Source: Prorocentrum cordatum
Lineage: Eukaryota > Sar > Dinophyceae > Prorocentrales > Prorocentraceae
Assembly (NCBI GenBank): GCA_963575745.1
Contig: CAUYUJ010014612.1
Coordinates: 127,501-191,500, forward strand
Length of the DNA: 64,000 nt
Reading direction: 5' to 3'
A program made the position numbers and the translations under genes. Under the pieces are notes generated by a model. That model saw only the letters and a list, made by a program, of their open reading frames with translations. It was not told the DNA's origin and did not search any database. Positions 39,033 to 48,312 of the stretch are shown here, piece by piece; the stretch's first letter is position 1, and each line of letters starts with the position of its first letter.

Positions 39033-41571
39033 CGGCGAGCTGGTAGGTTCCGTGGCGGACGCAACTTCGGAGAAGATCGGCGGGCTCCGCCTTATCCTTC
39101 GTGAGACAGTCCGCCAGCATCAGAGACGTGGGACCCCAACGCAACACCGCCCCAAGACGTGCCAGACTCTCCTTACTTATTGCGATATCTACTGCGCACC
39201 TCTTATCGTCAATCCCAGACGGGCTCCCCATCTTGCACACGTTGTCGTAGATACTCTTGCAGTCGATGACAGCCAGACTCTTAAACTAACTCAGATATCG
39301 GGCCCGATCTCCAAGAGTGAAGCCTCGAAAGAACCCCATGGCGAAGAAGCGCATGACCCACTCCAGATGTCCGAGACCGTCGGTCACCACAGATGACTCT
39401 CCCGCCAACGTGGACTTGACCACCCGCTTCACCCGATAACTCCTCCAGATCAATGGGCTCAACGGAGAAACCCTGCCCAGCTCCATGTCCCTGTTAGTCA
39501 CCCCGATGATGTAGCCCCCTTGCGTGTGGCCCATGTTGGACATTTCTTTCGACGAGTAGTCTGAGTGGAGGATGAAGGTAAGCTCGGCGATCGGGATCGA
39601 GGGGTATCGGATCTCGAGGTCTGCAAACTGCTGAGCACGACCAGCCAACATATTTCCTTTCCTGATGTCACCGACGGTGGGGTGAGGCATCTTCTGTTGG
39701 TTCGAACTCACGAGGATGCTGAGGTCTGGCCGGGTCTGAGTCGCCAGCCAGTTCCCCCGCTGGTTGAGAGAGATGAAATCTTTTATTTCTGACGGGACCG
39801 CCAGAGCATCGGCACTTGCATGTCGGCGGGTCGACACCCGCTCCATCTCCTCAGACGCGCACTGGTGCTGCGTCTGCACGATGGTGTAGTCGGGGAGCTG
39901 CCGCAGCCGCGACCCGACAAACTCTGCCTCCTTCTCGTGCCACTTGCGATAGGGAAAGCGGCACCTCAGCTGCGACAAAGCCTCGGCCCACTTAGATCCC
40001 CGGCCTCCGAACACGCCGTCATCCACGTGTTGGCCGATGACCCCGCACAGGTCGCCAGACCGAGCCACTCGAAAAGGCTCTGCTCCCTGGCCGTCGATAA
40101 CGCGGTACTCGTCGAGGTCGAATTCCACGGACTCGCCGACGTCCTCGAACAGCAGCAGCACGCACGGGTCCATGGGATGCTGCACGAAGCCCAGCTTCTC
40201 GATCAGGAACTTACTGAAGGTCAGCCACCACAGCTGAGGCTGGTCGCTCCTGCCGTAGCCGTTGATGACCTCGCAGAGCTGATCCCCGTGCATCCCGTCC
40301 GGCAGGAACTCCGACGGCAACGAAACGTAGATCGCGCCGTGCTCTGCCGGTGCCAGCGACGCGTCCGTCTCGAGGAAGGCCCCTTCCACGTCCCCGATGG
40401 CCAGCGGGAACTTGGCCGAGGCGATCGTCTGAAGGACGAACGCCCTCCCGTTCGAGGACAGCGTCGGTGCCTGAGTGCGGCCCGCCTTCACCAACTCCAG
40501 GAGATCGGGGTCCTTGAACCCCTGGATGGTCATCCTACACTTGACCACCACGTTGCCCTCCTCGTCCTCCTTCTCCGTCAAAACGGGTCGGGGCTTCATA
40601 ATGCGATCAGGCTGGGTAGACCGCACTCTCCTCGACTCCTCAAGCGGAAGGGGACGCCAAGCCTGGGTCTTCTCGATCAGCTTGCTGTACTCCTTGGCGT
40701 AGCCCTGCGCGATCTTGGCCAGCCCGTCCTTCGAGCACCAGCGCGGCTCTCGCCTGTCGAGCTCTCGCCTGCCTCTGGCGAGCAGGACCTCCTCGGTGTC
40801 CACTGCCAGGATCTCGTCATCATCGTCGCTGTCGGGCGAAGCGGTGACTGTCAGGACTGACTGCGCACGCTGCTGCTTGGGTCGCCCAGGCCGGCGAGCC
40901 GACAGGCTGCGCTTCGGGGCGACACTCGCCCTCGCCGCCTGGGGGACCGGGTCCCCACACCCAGGAGGCATCGGCATCTCGCTCTCGACGCGCGGGCGCT
41001 TCGCCTCCTCCACAGACGTCTTGCACCGCAGCCGCTTCCGAACCTCAGCCGGCTCAGAGTCGCCAGAGGCCCCAGCGGATCCAGCATCGCCTTGATCACC
41101 CTCCGTCTCCTCGTTAGGCCAGTCACCCGGCTCGTCCTCTGGGACCGGGATCTCGGCGGAGTCGGCGGCAGGCGGCTCGGCTCCGGCAGGTGGTGAGGCC
41201 TCGGGTTGTGGTGGGGCCTCAGGTGGTGCCGGCCGAGGGTCGCCTCCTGCTGTCTCTGGGACAGGTTCCTCCTCCTCAGCGGCCTCCGGCGGCCGAGCGT
41301 CAGCGGTGATGTCCGAGTAGAACTTCGCCTTCATGTCGTCAAGGTCGACGGTGTGAGTACGCAGCGACGACTCCACTAGGCGCCATGCTGCCCTCTCCTC
41401 CGAGTTGGCCGGGCGCAACTGCTCTGGAGAGGCCTTCAGCACGCTACCCGGCACGGCGATCCAGTAGTTGCCGCGGACCGCGCCCATGCACACGCCAGGC
41501 CTCCAGCGGTAGTGGGCTCGTCGCCCAGCCACCTTCTTCACATTGCGCCAGACCGCCACCATGTCGCCAGG
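39010..41571 (-). pseudogene. Copia reverse transcriptase and RNase H, interrupted by TAG
   Basis: Open from 41571 down to TAG at 39288-39286, then in the same frame to 39010. Residue numbers count from the ATG at 41562. After an acidic linker the RT core starts near residue 320: IGDVEGAFLETD (Asp391, motif A) and QHVDDG (Asp514, Asp515, motif C, the usual YVDD with His for Tyr). RNase H follows with LHSDYSS and TLAGESSVV. The TAG falls inside RNase H, after DRARYLS; the frame then gives AVIDCKSIYD and LADCLTKD, both expected in copia RNase H. RT catalytic residues are intact. The full polypeptide would need stop read-through, or the TAG is a mutation. Confidence 0.85.
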
Positions 41572-42097
41572 CTAGTACACCACGAACCTGCGGGGCCGCG
41601 CGTCCAGGGCCAGGCGGGGCGCCTGTTTGTCGTTGTAGCTCAGGACTTGTCGCCTGGCCACCGCACGGACCCGGGCAGCGAACGCCGCCGGCGGGTCATG
41701 CAGGACCGCGCTGTTCGCCACGATGTCCGGCGAGTCCACCAGCAGGTCCTCGGGCACCTCAGGGTTACGCCCGAAGACGATCTGGGCCGGGCTAACCCCG
41801 CCGACACTCAGGAGGGAGTTCTTGGCCTCCTGCACCTGCGCCACGCTCTCGCGCCACTCTCCGCGGTCCTGCGGCTGGACCTCGGCGATCACGGCGCGGA
41901 GCATCGTTCTGCTCCTGTGCGCTGCCCGCCGTGTCCAGGATCGTAGTCCCGTCCCGCTCCATCGCACTGGTGAAGACCTTGGACACGTGGGGCTTCGCCG
42001 GGTCGAGGCGGATCCACTTCGGGCGCAGGTAGGGGGCGAGTCCAGTTGTCTCGGTACAGGCGCAGTAGGTCAGCTGCCACCTCGTCATCTCCCTCAT
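41572..42097 (-). pseudogene. Copia integrase, C-terminal part, frameshifted and lacking the catalytic Glu segment
   Basis: The integrase core continues here in two frames. In the first (about 42045 to 41930): APYLRPKWIRLDPAKPHVSK and ERDGTTILDTAGSAQ, which covers the second catalytic Asp region. Then the frame changes at about 41925 and resumes at TMLRAVIAEVQPQDRGEW through VGGVSPAQIVFGRNP. In related elements about ten residues with the third catalytic residue (Glu) lie between these blocks; they are missing. The frame then ends at TAG 41574-41572 (FVVY-stop-PGDMVAVWR), again in frame with the RT block. Integration activity should be lost. Confidence 0.7.
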
Positions 42098-43205
42098 CGA
42101 ACGGAGTCATGGATTGCAGCGACAACGTATCGTACACGATATTGAGTGCCTTGACGATCTGATCGGGCATCCAACCCGGGAGCTCCTTCACGTCCATGCC
42201 GATGGACCTTAGTGGAGGCTGCGCAATGTCCGGTGCAGCGGGACGAACTGACTTCGGGTCTGCCTTGACATCGCACTCCGGGCAGCGGAACTCCGCGGCC
42301 ATCTTCAGGGCAGCCTCGGTCGCGTTAGCATGGCGTATATGTCTCATCATGGTAGGCACCGGGGCGTGGCCGAGATTGACATGTAGACGTCGCAACCCGG
42401 CCTCGATGGTCTGTGGCCGACCATGGTACAGGTCGTCCCGGGTAAGGCGCTCCTTACCCTCGACGCCCGCCTCCTCGTCATCCTCCTGGTCACCGACCCC
42501 CATGGCCTCCGCCTCGTGGACGGTCGTCTGGCGGGCGTGGCTGTGGTTCTCTATCCTGGCCCGGTAAGCTCCTCGCACCAGCGCCTTCGCCAGCCTGTCC
42601 GGGTAGATCTGGGACCAGACCGAGCGCTTCATGCCGCCAGCACTGTCCATCACGTCCTGGTGCTCATGGCCGCCCCGGCACTGGCGGTCCACCTCCTCGG
42701 CTACCTCCGGAAGGTTCGAGGCGAAGCGCCAGACCTTGGCGAGGGGAACTCCAGACACCAGGTCCAGCTTGCCAAACCTGCACGCCGCTGCCTCCGCGAT
42801 GAAGGGGGAAAACTCCGTGAGAAAGTGAGTCATCTCCTTCAAGCCCCATGCCGAACTCCCTCGGGATTGCTCGAGTATGAAATGCTTCCCACGCATCATC
42901 TGCCACTCTGCAATCACCAGGCACAAGACAATGAAAGAGACCGCCTCCTGAACCTCTTGCTCAAACTTCTCAGGATCCTTGCGTTTGGCCTCGGACGTGA
43001 GAGCCTGCAACGGCGACAGCTTGCCACAGGGCGGACTGCACGACACGAGGATCGGATCTTTGGTCTCCAGGTCACAGAAGAGCCGGGAGACGTCCTCGCG
43101 CTGGCGAGCATCCCAACCTGTCTGCAAATCGTACGCTCCGCCATCCTCGAACCCACCTCCATGATGACAGGTCGCCGCGAACTTGCTTGATTCACGACAC
43201 ACATC
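41889..43205 (-). pseudogene. Copia Pol N-terminal part: cytosine-methyltransferase-like segment, zinc-binding HHCC and integrase start
   Basis: The frame begins after TGA and has no ATG. Its first third reads AYDLQTGWDA, then LVSCSPPCGKLSPLQAL and later HFILEQSRGSSAWGL. SPPC and FILEQ resemble motifs IV (catalytic PPC) and VI (LEN) of C5 cytosine methyltransferases; a SAM-binding motif I is not convincing. Then RRLHVNLGHAPVPTM...FRCPECD fits the integrase zinc-binding HHCC, and SIGMDVKEL carries the first catalytic Asp. Near 42045 the frame is lost at RDNWT. From memory, capture of DNA methyltransferases by dinoflagellate retrotransposons has been reported, so the segment is plausible cargo. 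Confidence 0.65.
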
Positions 43206-43236
43206 TCATCTATGGCCTCAGGGCTACGGCCCGGCC

Positions 43237-44170
43237 CTACTGAAAATCCCGGTCCACGATGGGGACCGCGGACGAACCGTCGAGTAGCACCTCGTAGTGG
43301 CCGCCGCGGGTCGTTTGGAGCAGCACGCGGACGCCCAGCTTCTGGAACACCAGCTCGTCCTTCTCCATGTCCAGCGTGCAGCCCAGCTTCTTCAGGAGGG
43401 GCTTACTCAACAAGAGGCCCGCCTTCCCCGGAACCACGTACACGTCGACCATCTCGATGTGGTCGCCGAGCCTCCACGGGATCTTGCAGATGCCCATGGA
43501 GTGCTGCTCGTCGCCGCTGAACCCCTTGAACGTGACCACCTTGTGGTCCTCGTCGATCTCAATGTCGTTCCCGGACACCTTCATCAGCTCCCTCAGCGTG
43601 TCCAAGCCGATCAGGGCCCTCGCGCAACCTGGGTCAATCACCCCGGCGCCCGGCGAGTGCACCATGAACGTCTCCGCCTCGCCGTTGTTGTCGGCGTCCT
43701 CATCGTCGTAGTCGGCGATCTCGTCAACCTCCTTGCGCAGACGTCTGAAGTGGTCCTCTGTCAGCTGGTCCCTGAGGCTCCTGTCGTCCCACGTCGCCAG
43801 GATCTCCTCTATCTCACTCCAGGGGTCGGCCTCCTTTTCCTCAGCGAAGAAACTCTCGACGAAGCCGGCCCCGAACTTCTGGCCAAAGCGGCCCTTGCCG
43901 CCACCCTTGCCAGCTCGTTTCGGGCACTCCTTGCTGAAGTGGCCCACCTGCTTGCGTGCCCAGCAGCGGACTCGAACGGAAAACCTCTTCAGATCAGGGG
44001 CCTGCGGGGGTGGTAGGCCGCGTTTCTTCCGCTCCCCTGCGACCGCCGCCCGGGTCTCCTCCCACGTCGCCAGCACCTGGATGGCCTCGTCTTCCTCCAT
44101 GGGTTCCTCGCGATCATGCCCGACCTCCGCCGGGAACGCCTCTATCCCCTCTTGGGAGCCGGCCGCGGGG
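43237..44170 (-). pseudogene. Copia Gag C-terminus, zinc knuckle and aspartic protease
   Basis: Continues Gag in the -1 frame from the C8 run at 44167-44174: EGIEAFPAEVGHDREEPMEE, then the nucleocapsid knuckle RCWARKQVGHFSKECPKR. The second Cys of C-x2-C-x4-H-x4-C is Arg here (CGC in place of TGC). The protease follows with GAGVIDPGCARALIG: the catalytic D-T/S-G triad reads D-P-G. TAG at 43239-43237 ends the frame after VDRDFQ. Both substitutions are single-base changes at key positions, suggesting decay. Confidence 0.7.
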
Positions 44171-44801
44171 GGGGCTCCTCGCCCGCCGCCTCCCACACGT
44201 AGTCGTCCTCCACCAGATGCACGCCGTGCTCGGGCAGCACCTTCGGGTAGACCGTCTTCAGCGCCAGGGCCAGCTTCTCGAACGCCCACTGCTTCTCGCT
44301 GGCCGCGAGGGCGACGGCGCGCCGGTCCCCGCCGAGGCGAGCGCCTCGAAGAAGGAGAAACCCTGATTCGACGTCCGGAATCTCCACGCCCTCCTTCTTG
44401 GCCTTCATGAAAATCGTCTGGGCCCTGCCCACGTAAGCGCTGGTGAGCTCCGCCTTCTCTATCTTCAGACCGAACACGGACTCCAGCGCATCTCCCACTC
44501 GGTCGGCCGCTTCTCGCTCTGGGCACCGTGCGTCTAAGACGGCGAACAACTTTTCCTCGCCGCCGTCGACCGCCAACTCGTCTAGCTCCACATGCTCCAG
44601 GGCGTCCACGGCCGCCCCCTCCAAGAGGGTGTACAACATGGGGCCGAAGGTCTCCGACTTACCTCCGCGCCCCTTCTCCACCAATAATCTCGCTCGTGCC
44701 CATTTCTTCCAAGCCTTGTAGTCCTGGACTGCAGCTGCTCCTTCTCCGGAGAATCGTCTATCACGAATGCTGCTTCCTCCACTGCTGCCTCCGTCCGCCA
44801 T
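44142..44801 (-). CDS. Copia Gag (N-terminal ORF)
   Basis: 219 codons from ATG 44801, 30 bp downstream of the 5' LTR. It contains DYKAWKKWARARLLV, then YVGRAQTIFMKAKKEGVEIP and WAFEKLALALKTVYPKVLP, the helical layout of copia-type Gag. It forms the particle that packages element RNA. It stops just after a run of eight C (coding strand), at PPPRPAPKRG; one more C would join it to the protease frame. This is either a programmed -1 shift on a homopolymer, a real indel or an assembly error. The start is supported by position next to the LTR. Confidence 0.8.
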   Translation of the reverse strand: MADGGSSGGSSIRDRRFSGEGAAAVQDYKAWKKWARARLLVEKGRGGKSETFGPMLYTLLEGAAVDALEHVELDELAVDGGEEKLFAVLDARCPEREAADRVGDALESVFGLKIEKAELTSAYVGRAQTIFMKAKKEGVEIPDVESGFLLLRGARLGGDRRAVALAASEKQWAFEKLALALKTVYPKVLPEHGVHLVEDDYVWEAAGEEPPPRPAPKRG

Positions 44802-44831
44802 GGCTGTATTCAGGGCTGTGGCTCAAGCTAG

Positions 44832-44987
44832 TGTCAAAGCCCGAGTGGTAAGTGAGGGGTCCTCCGGACCCTCTGGGGAAAGTGTGAGGGCTAGCTTGTT
44901 CTCCTCTCGCGGGTTCCCCACCGCGAGTCTCCAAGGTAGCTAGTGCCCAAACGGCAGCGGAGTGAGGCAAGAAGCACTGAATCAACA
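44832..44987 (-). repeat. 5' LTR of the copia element
   Basis: 156 bp. Should contain the element promoter; no TATA-like box is obvious. Confidence 0.92.
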
Positions 44988-44992
44988 AGGCC
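44988..44992 (+). repeat. Target-site duplication AGGCC (right)
   Basis: Matches 37859-37863. Confidence 0.85.
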
Positions 44993-45150
44993 CCAAGAGG
45001 ACCGCAACGAAGGCCCCAAAAGGACTCCCAAGAGGCCCCAGGAGGACCCCCAAGAGGGCCCCAAGAGGACACCCACAAGGCCCGAAGAGAACATCCGTGG
45101 GGCCCCAAGATAACCCCCAAGAGGGCCCAAAGAGGACCACGCAGAGGGCC
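44993..45150 (-). repeat. CCCCAAGAGG minisatellite, right of the copia element
   Basis: Continuation of 37670-37858 in the same orientation. Confidence 0.85.
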
Positions 45151-45600
45151 GCGAGCACCTCGCGCAAGGCGGCAGTTTCAGAAAGACGGATGATGCTGCG
45201 AGGGCGAGAGCGATCGACGCAGACGACGGGAACGGTGACCCCGACGACCGCGCTACCGACGGCGGGGATTGGGTCGCGATTGCGCCGACTGATCTCGACG
45301 ATGACAACGACGTTGACGGCAAACGATCGGGGCGTCGACGACGACGGCGATAAACGACAACGCATACCAATGCAATTGCATAGTCCTAAACAACAGCGCG
45401 CAAGGGCGAACGGGATAGGGCGAGGTAGGAGCTGGATACTCAGGATACAAGACATGCACCTCGCCCACGATGCATTGGCGATGTTGCAATACAAACGTCA
45501 TTGGATAACGCTTTCTGGTCTTTCCACGCGGGTCGGGGAACACGTAAGCAGCTGGTCTGCAGACGCACGCAGGTGATGGTGAGAGAGAAGACGATAGAAA
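45151..45600. other. Unassigned DNA
   Basis: CGACG-rich around 45200-45350. No recognised gene. Confidence 0.4.
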
Positions 45601-45607
45601 TATAGAT

Positions 45608-45700
45608 GTCGAGAGAGGAGAGAGAGAGAGAGAGAGAGGAGGAGGAGAGAAAGAGAGAGAGAGAGAGAGCGAAAGAGAGAGCGAGAGAGAGAGAGAGAAC

Positions 45701-45738
<38 letters not shown>
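45608..45738 (+). repeat. (GA)n microsatellite
   Basis: Near-pure GA with a GGAGGA patch and an A9 run at 45701-45709. Confidence 0.95.
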
Positions 45739-45741
<3 letters not shown>

Positions 45742-46140
45742 CACACGCCAATGAAGCGTGAGAATGGGAAGGGGCTGGATGGAGTACTAGAACGCCCCAC
45801 GATGCGTGTACTGCCGCACCCCTCGCTACGAAAAATTGTGGAGCATATTTCTTTCGGTGACAGAAGATCGATCGGTGAGCCGTCGGTGAGCCATCGGTGA
45901 GCAGCCCGCGCGTGACGAACCAACGATGCATTGGATATGGATCCACCACAATCGCACCGCAGAGTCCGATGTATCGGCTTTGCGCCGCCACGCCGTCGCC
46001 CCCCCCCCTTCCTGGGCCCGCGGTGGCCGGTTTGCGGGCGGGGCCGCCTCCGCGTTGTCGTCCACGGTCACGGCGGGCGACCGCCGTGCCGCTCGGGCGG
46101 CAGCAGGCGCATTGACAGTAAGGTGTTGGTAAATGTCTAC
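45739..46140. other. Unassigned DNA
   Basis: Tandem CGGTGAGC words near 45870-45900. No gene. Confidence 0.4.
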
Positions 46141-46235
46141 CCCTCCTCCTCCTGCTCCCACTGCTCCTGCTCCTCTTCCTCCTCCTCCTCCTCCTCTTCC
46201 TCCTCCTTCTCCTCCTCCCCCCAAAAAATACCCCC

Positions 46236-46451
46236 ATGGCAAATGGCGCAGTGCTCAATGCCACCGCAACCGCAACCATTTTAATTACGAAGTCCCAAGC
46301 CGTTGATTTCGAGAAGTTTGTCCAAGACCTGTATGTGGATGCCGTTTTCGCCGACGCTAACTCATGCGCGCCCATGGAAGTGGACGAGTATCTAGACGCC
46401 ACGGGCCGAGACATTTCGGAAGGTGAGGATGAGGAGGACGAGGGAGGATGA
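46236..46451 (+). CDS. Small acidic hypothetical protein
   Basis: 71 codons from ATG 46236: MANGAVLNATATATILITKS, then DFEKFVQDLYVDAVFADANS and an acidic end (DISEGEDEEDEGG). The composition is natural, and the ATG lies 3' of a long (CCT)n pyrimidine tract, which would suit a trans-splice acceptor region, though no AG lies close to the start. The acidic tail partly reflects GAG/GAC repeats in the DNA. It has no homologue I recognise. It may be a real short gene, a first exon or a remnant. Confidence 0.3.
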   Translation: MANGAVLNATATATILITKSQAVDFEKFVQDLYVDAVFADANSCAPMEVDEYLDATGRDISEGEDEEDEGG

Positions 46452-46489
46452 GGAGGAACGTTGGTTTCCCACCATCTAAGTTCCTAAAT

Positions 46490-46640
46490 GCGCGCTGGAA
46501 GGGCGGGTGCCGCTTAGGGGTACAGCCCTCGTCGACCGAAGCGCCCATGGATGGCGCGCGCATCTTGGATGCATGCCCAGGGTGCGTTCGAGCGGCATGG
46601 GTTTGCGCCCCTAAGCGGCGCCCGCATTTCCATCGCGCGT
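46490..46640. repeat. Long imperfect inverted repeat
   Basis: Arms of about 55-60 bp around a roughly 35-bp spacer: left GCGCGCTGGAA, GGGTGCCGCTTAGGGG and CGACCGAAGCGC; right GCGTTCGAGCGG, CCCCTAAGCGGCGCCC and TTTCCATCGCGCG. The 16-bp core GGGTGCCGCTTAGGGG pairs with one mismatch. Confidence 0.75.
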
Positions 46641-47270
46641 CCATCCCACGTGCCATATGAAGCCGAGCGGGAGACTATGGGCATCAAGCAAATCCCAAAG
46701 CTGATGAACAAAACTGGCGGATAAAATGTGATCATCAAACATCTCCGTGAGGACTCGGATTGAACCGCGAACCGCGTTTGCCAACCGAGCCTCTGGACCT
46801 GGCGAACGCGCGGGTAGATAGCATGGGCGAGGGGGGCTGGATAGGGCGGAGGCGCCTATGCGAATCATAACGACTACTGCTGGCAACATGCGACATGTTG
46901 CCTGGCGAAATTGGCCGTCCGCTTCCTCGGGGCATCCTGAACCAATGGCTTCGCATCCTCGGCTATGGCGCGTTCCCGCTAACAGACACGTGAATTCATC
47001 GGAGAATCGTGCACGATATGTGGAATCCCGAGCCCGAGCCTGTGTGTGAGCACCCCCTGAGCCCGAGGATGTGCGCCCTGCGCGCGAAATCACCGATGCC
47101 GAATCCTTAGAGATGTAGGGTCTTAAAGTTCAGCTGGTGCGGCGAATTCATCGATGTGTTACGGTGGTGATGCAACAGTTGTAGCAGAAGAGGCATAGTG
47201 CAGTGGGAACGACGGCGATGGCGACGACCGCAAGGGCATATGAGAAGAACGACTGTGAATATGGGGCGCA
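46641..47270. other. Unassigned DNA
   Basis: No recognised gene. A lone tRNA B-box-like GGTTCAATCC (minus, about 46754-46763) lacks the rest of a tRNA. Confidence 0.4.
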
Positions 47271-47278
47271 AGGGGATG

Positions 47279-47279
47279 C

Positions 47280-47338
<59 letters not shown>

Positions 47339-47391
47339 CTGATGCTGATGCTGATGCTGATGATTATGATGATGATGATGATGATGATGAC

Positions 47392-47453
<62 letters not shown>

Positions 47454-47460
47454 GAGGAGG
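47279..47460 (+). repeat. (GAT)n microsatellite
   Basis: About 180 bp of GAT triplets with CTGATG interruptions. It lacks the conserved flank seen at 9313 and 11262. Confidence 0.95.
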
Positions 47461-47930
47461 AGGAGGAGGAGGTGGAGGAGGAGGAGGGGGAGGAGGGGTG
47501 GGGGAAAGACGGCTTCGAGAGGAACAGGGGAAGAAGGATGATGAGGAGGAGGAAGAGAAGTTGGTGAAGAGGGAGGAGGGTGAGGGACGATTAGAACGGG
47601 GAGGACGTGGAGGGAGGAGGAGGAAAGATGAGGGGGGTATGAGGGAGGCGGAGGAAGAGAAACATGAGGAGGGATGAGGGGAGGAGGAGGAGGAGAAGGA
47701 AGAGGAGGAGAAGGAGGAGACGGGTTCCTCCTTCTCCTCCTCCTCCCCATCCTCCTCCTCATCATCATCGTCATCGCCATCATCGCCATTCTCTCCTTCA
47801 TCTTTTTTTCCTCCTCCTTGTCCTCGTCCTCCTTCTTCCTCCTCCTCCTCTCTTTGCTCCTTCTCCACCGCCTCCTCCTCCTCCTCCTCCTCCTCCTTCT
47901 CTTCCTCTTCCTCTCTTTCGCCATTGGCTC
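47461..47930. repeat. GGA-rich then CCT-rich mirror tract
   Basis: Purine-rich (GGA, GAA) to about 47725, then pyrimidine-rich (CCT, CTT) to 47925. The two halves can pair as a long loose hairpin. Confidence 0.7.
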
Positions 47931-48312
47931 GAGTGCGCCACGTCTGTTTTGGCGGGGTGGCATCCTGGTGCTTCCCTTCGCTGCCCTCGGAAAAGACAGA
48001 CGCGTGGAAACGATCGGCATCTTGCGCCCGTGCCCAGCGCTTTGGGCAGTAATTGCAGTTTTTGTCCACCGCCGAACTGGCGGACAGGTAATTGACTGCG
48101 CCCTTATCACTCGCAGGACGTTGATATACGTTTGAAAGGTGCGCTGGGCGCGCTGAGTGCGACGCGTTTGCTCCCCATCATACCCCCGAGCGCCCATTCC
48201 ACGAGCAAACGCACCCCGCGGCAACGCGTGGCAACGAATTTTCCATCGGAGATCACGTGCACCCTCAACGATCACATGACACATTTGGCCCAAGCGCCGC
48301 CATCGGCTGATT
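47931..48312. other. Unassigned DNA upstream of the zinc-finger-like pseudogene
   Basis: Ends with CATTTGGCCCAAG (48284-48296) and ATTTTGGCAAG (48310-48320), both reminiscent of spliced-leader ends but too short or diverged to be sure. Confidence 0.4.

Larger units (their letters stand above)
37864..44987 (-). mobile_element. Ty1/copia-type LTR retrotransposon, young but coding-defective
   Basis: 7124 bp, reading right to left. The 156-bp LTRs differ at two positions and both end TG...CA; 5-bp AGGCC duplications flank the element. Order of domains (element 5' to 3') is Gag, CCHC-like knuckle, protease, methyltransferase-like segment, integrase, RT, RNase H: integrase before RT defines copia. 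The coding region carries at least three frame changes, two in-frame TAG codons and an integrase deletion, although the LTR pair looks recent. No canonical tRNA primer site follows the 5' LTR, and no clear polypurine tract precedes the 3' LTR. Confidence 0.9.

Noticed and set aside
44812-44829. TGGCTCAAG next to the 5' LTR as a spliced-leader end or as primer-site evidence
   Set aside because: Only nine bases match the leader, and the orientation is opposite to the element. It does not correspond to a known tRNA primer well enough to claim.
46750-46830. tRNA gene suggested by a B box GGTTCAATCC on the minus strand
   Set aside because: No T-stem pairing, no A box at the right distance and no acceptor stem.
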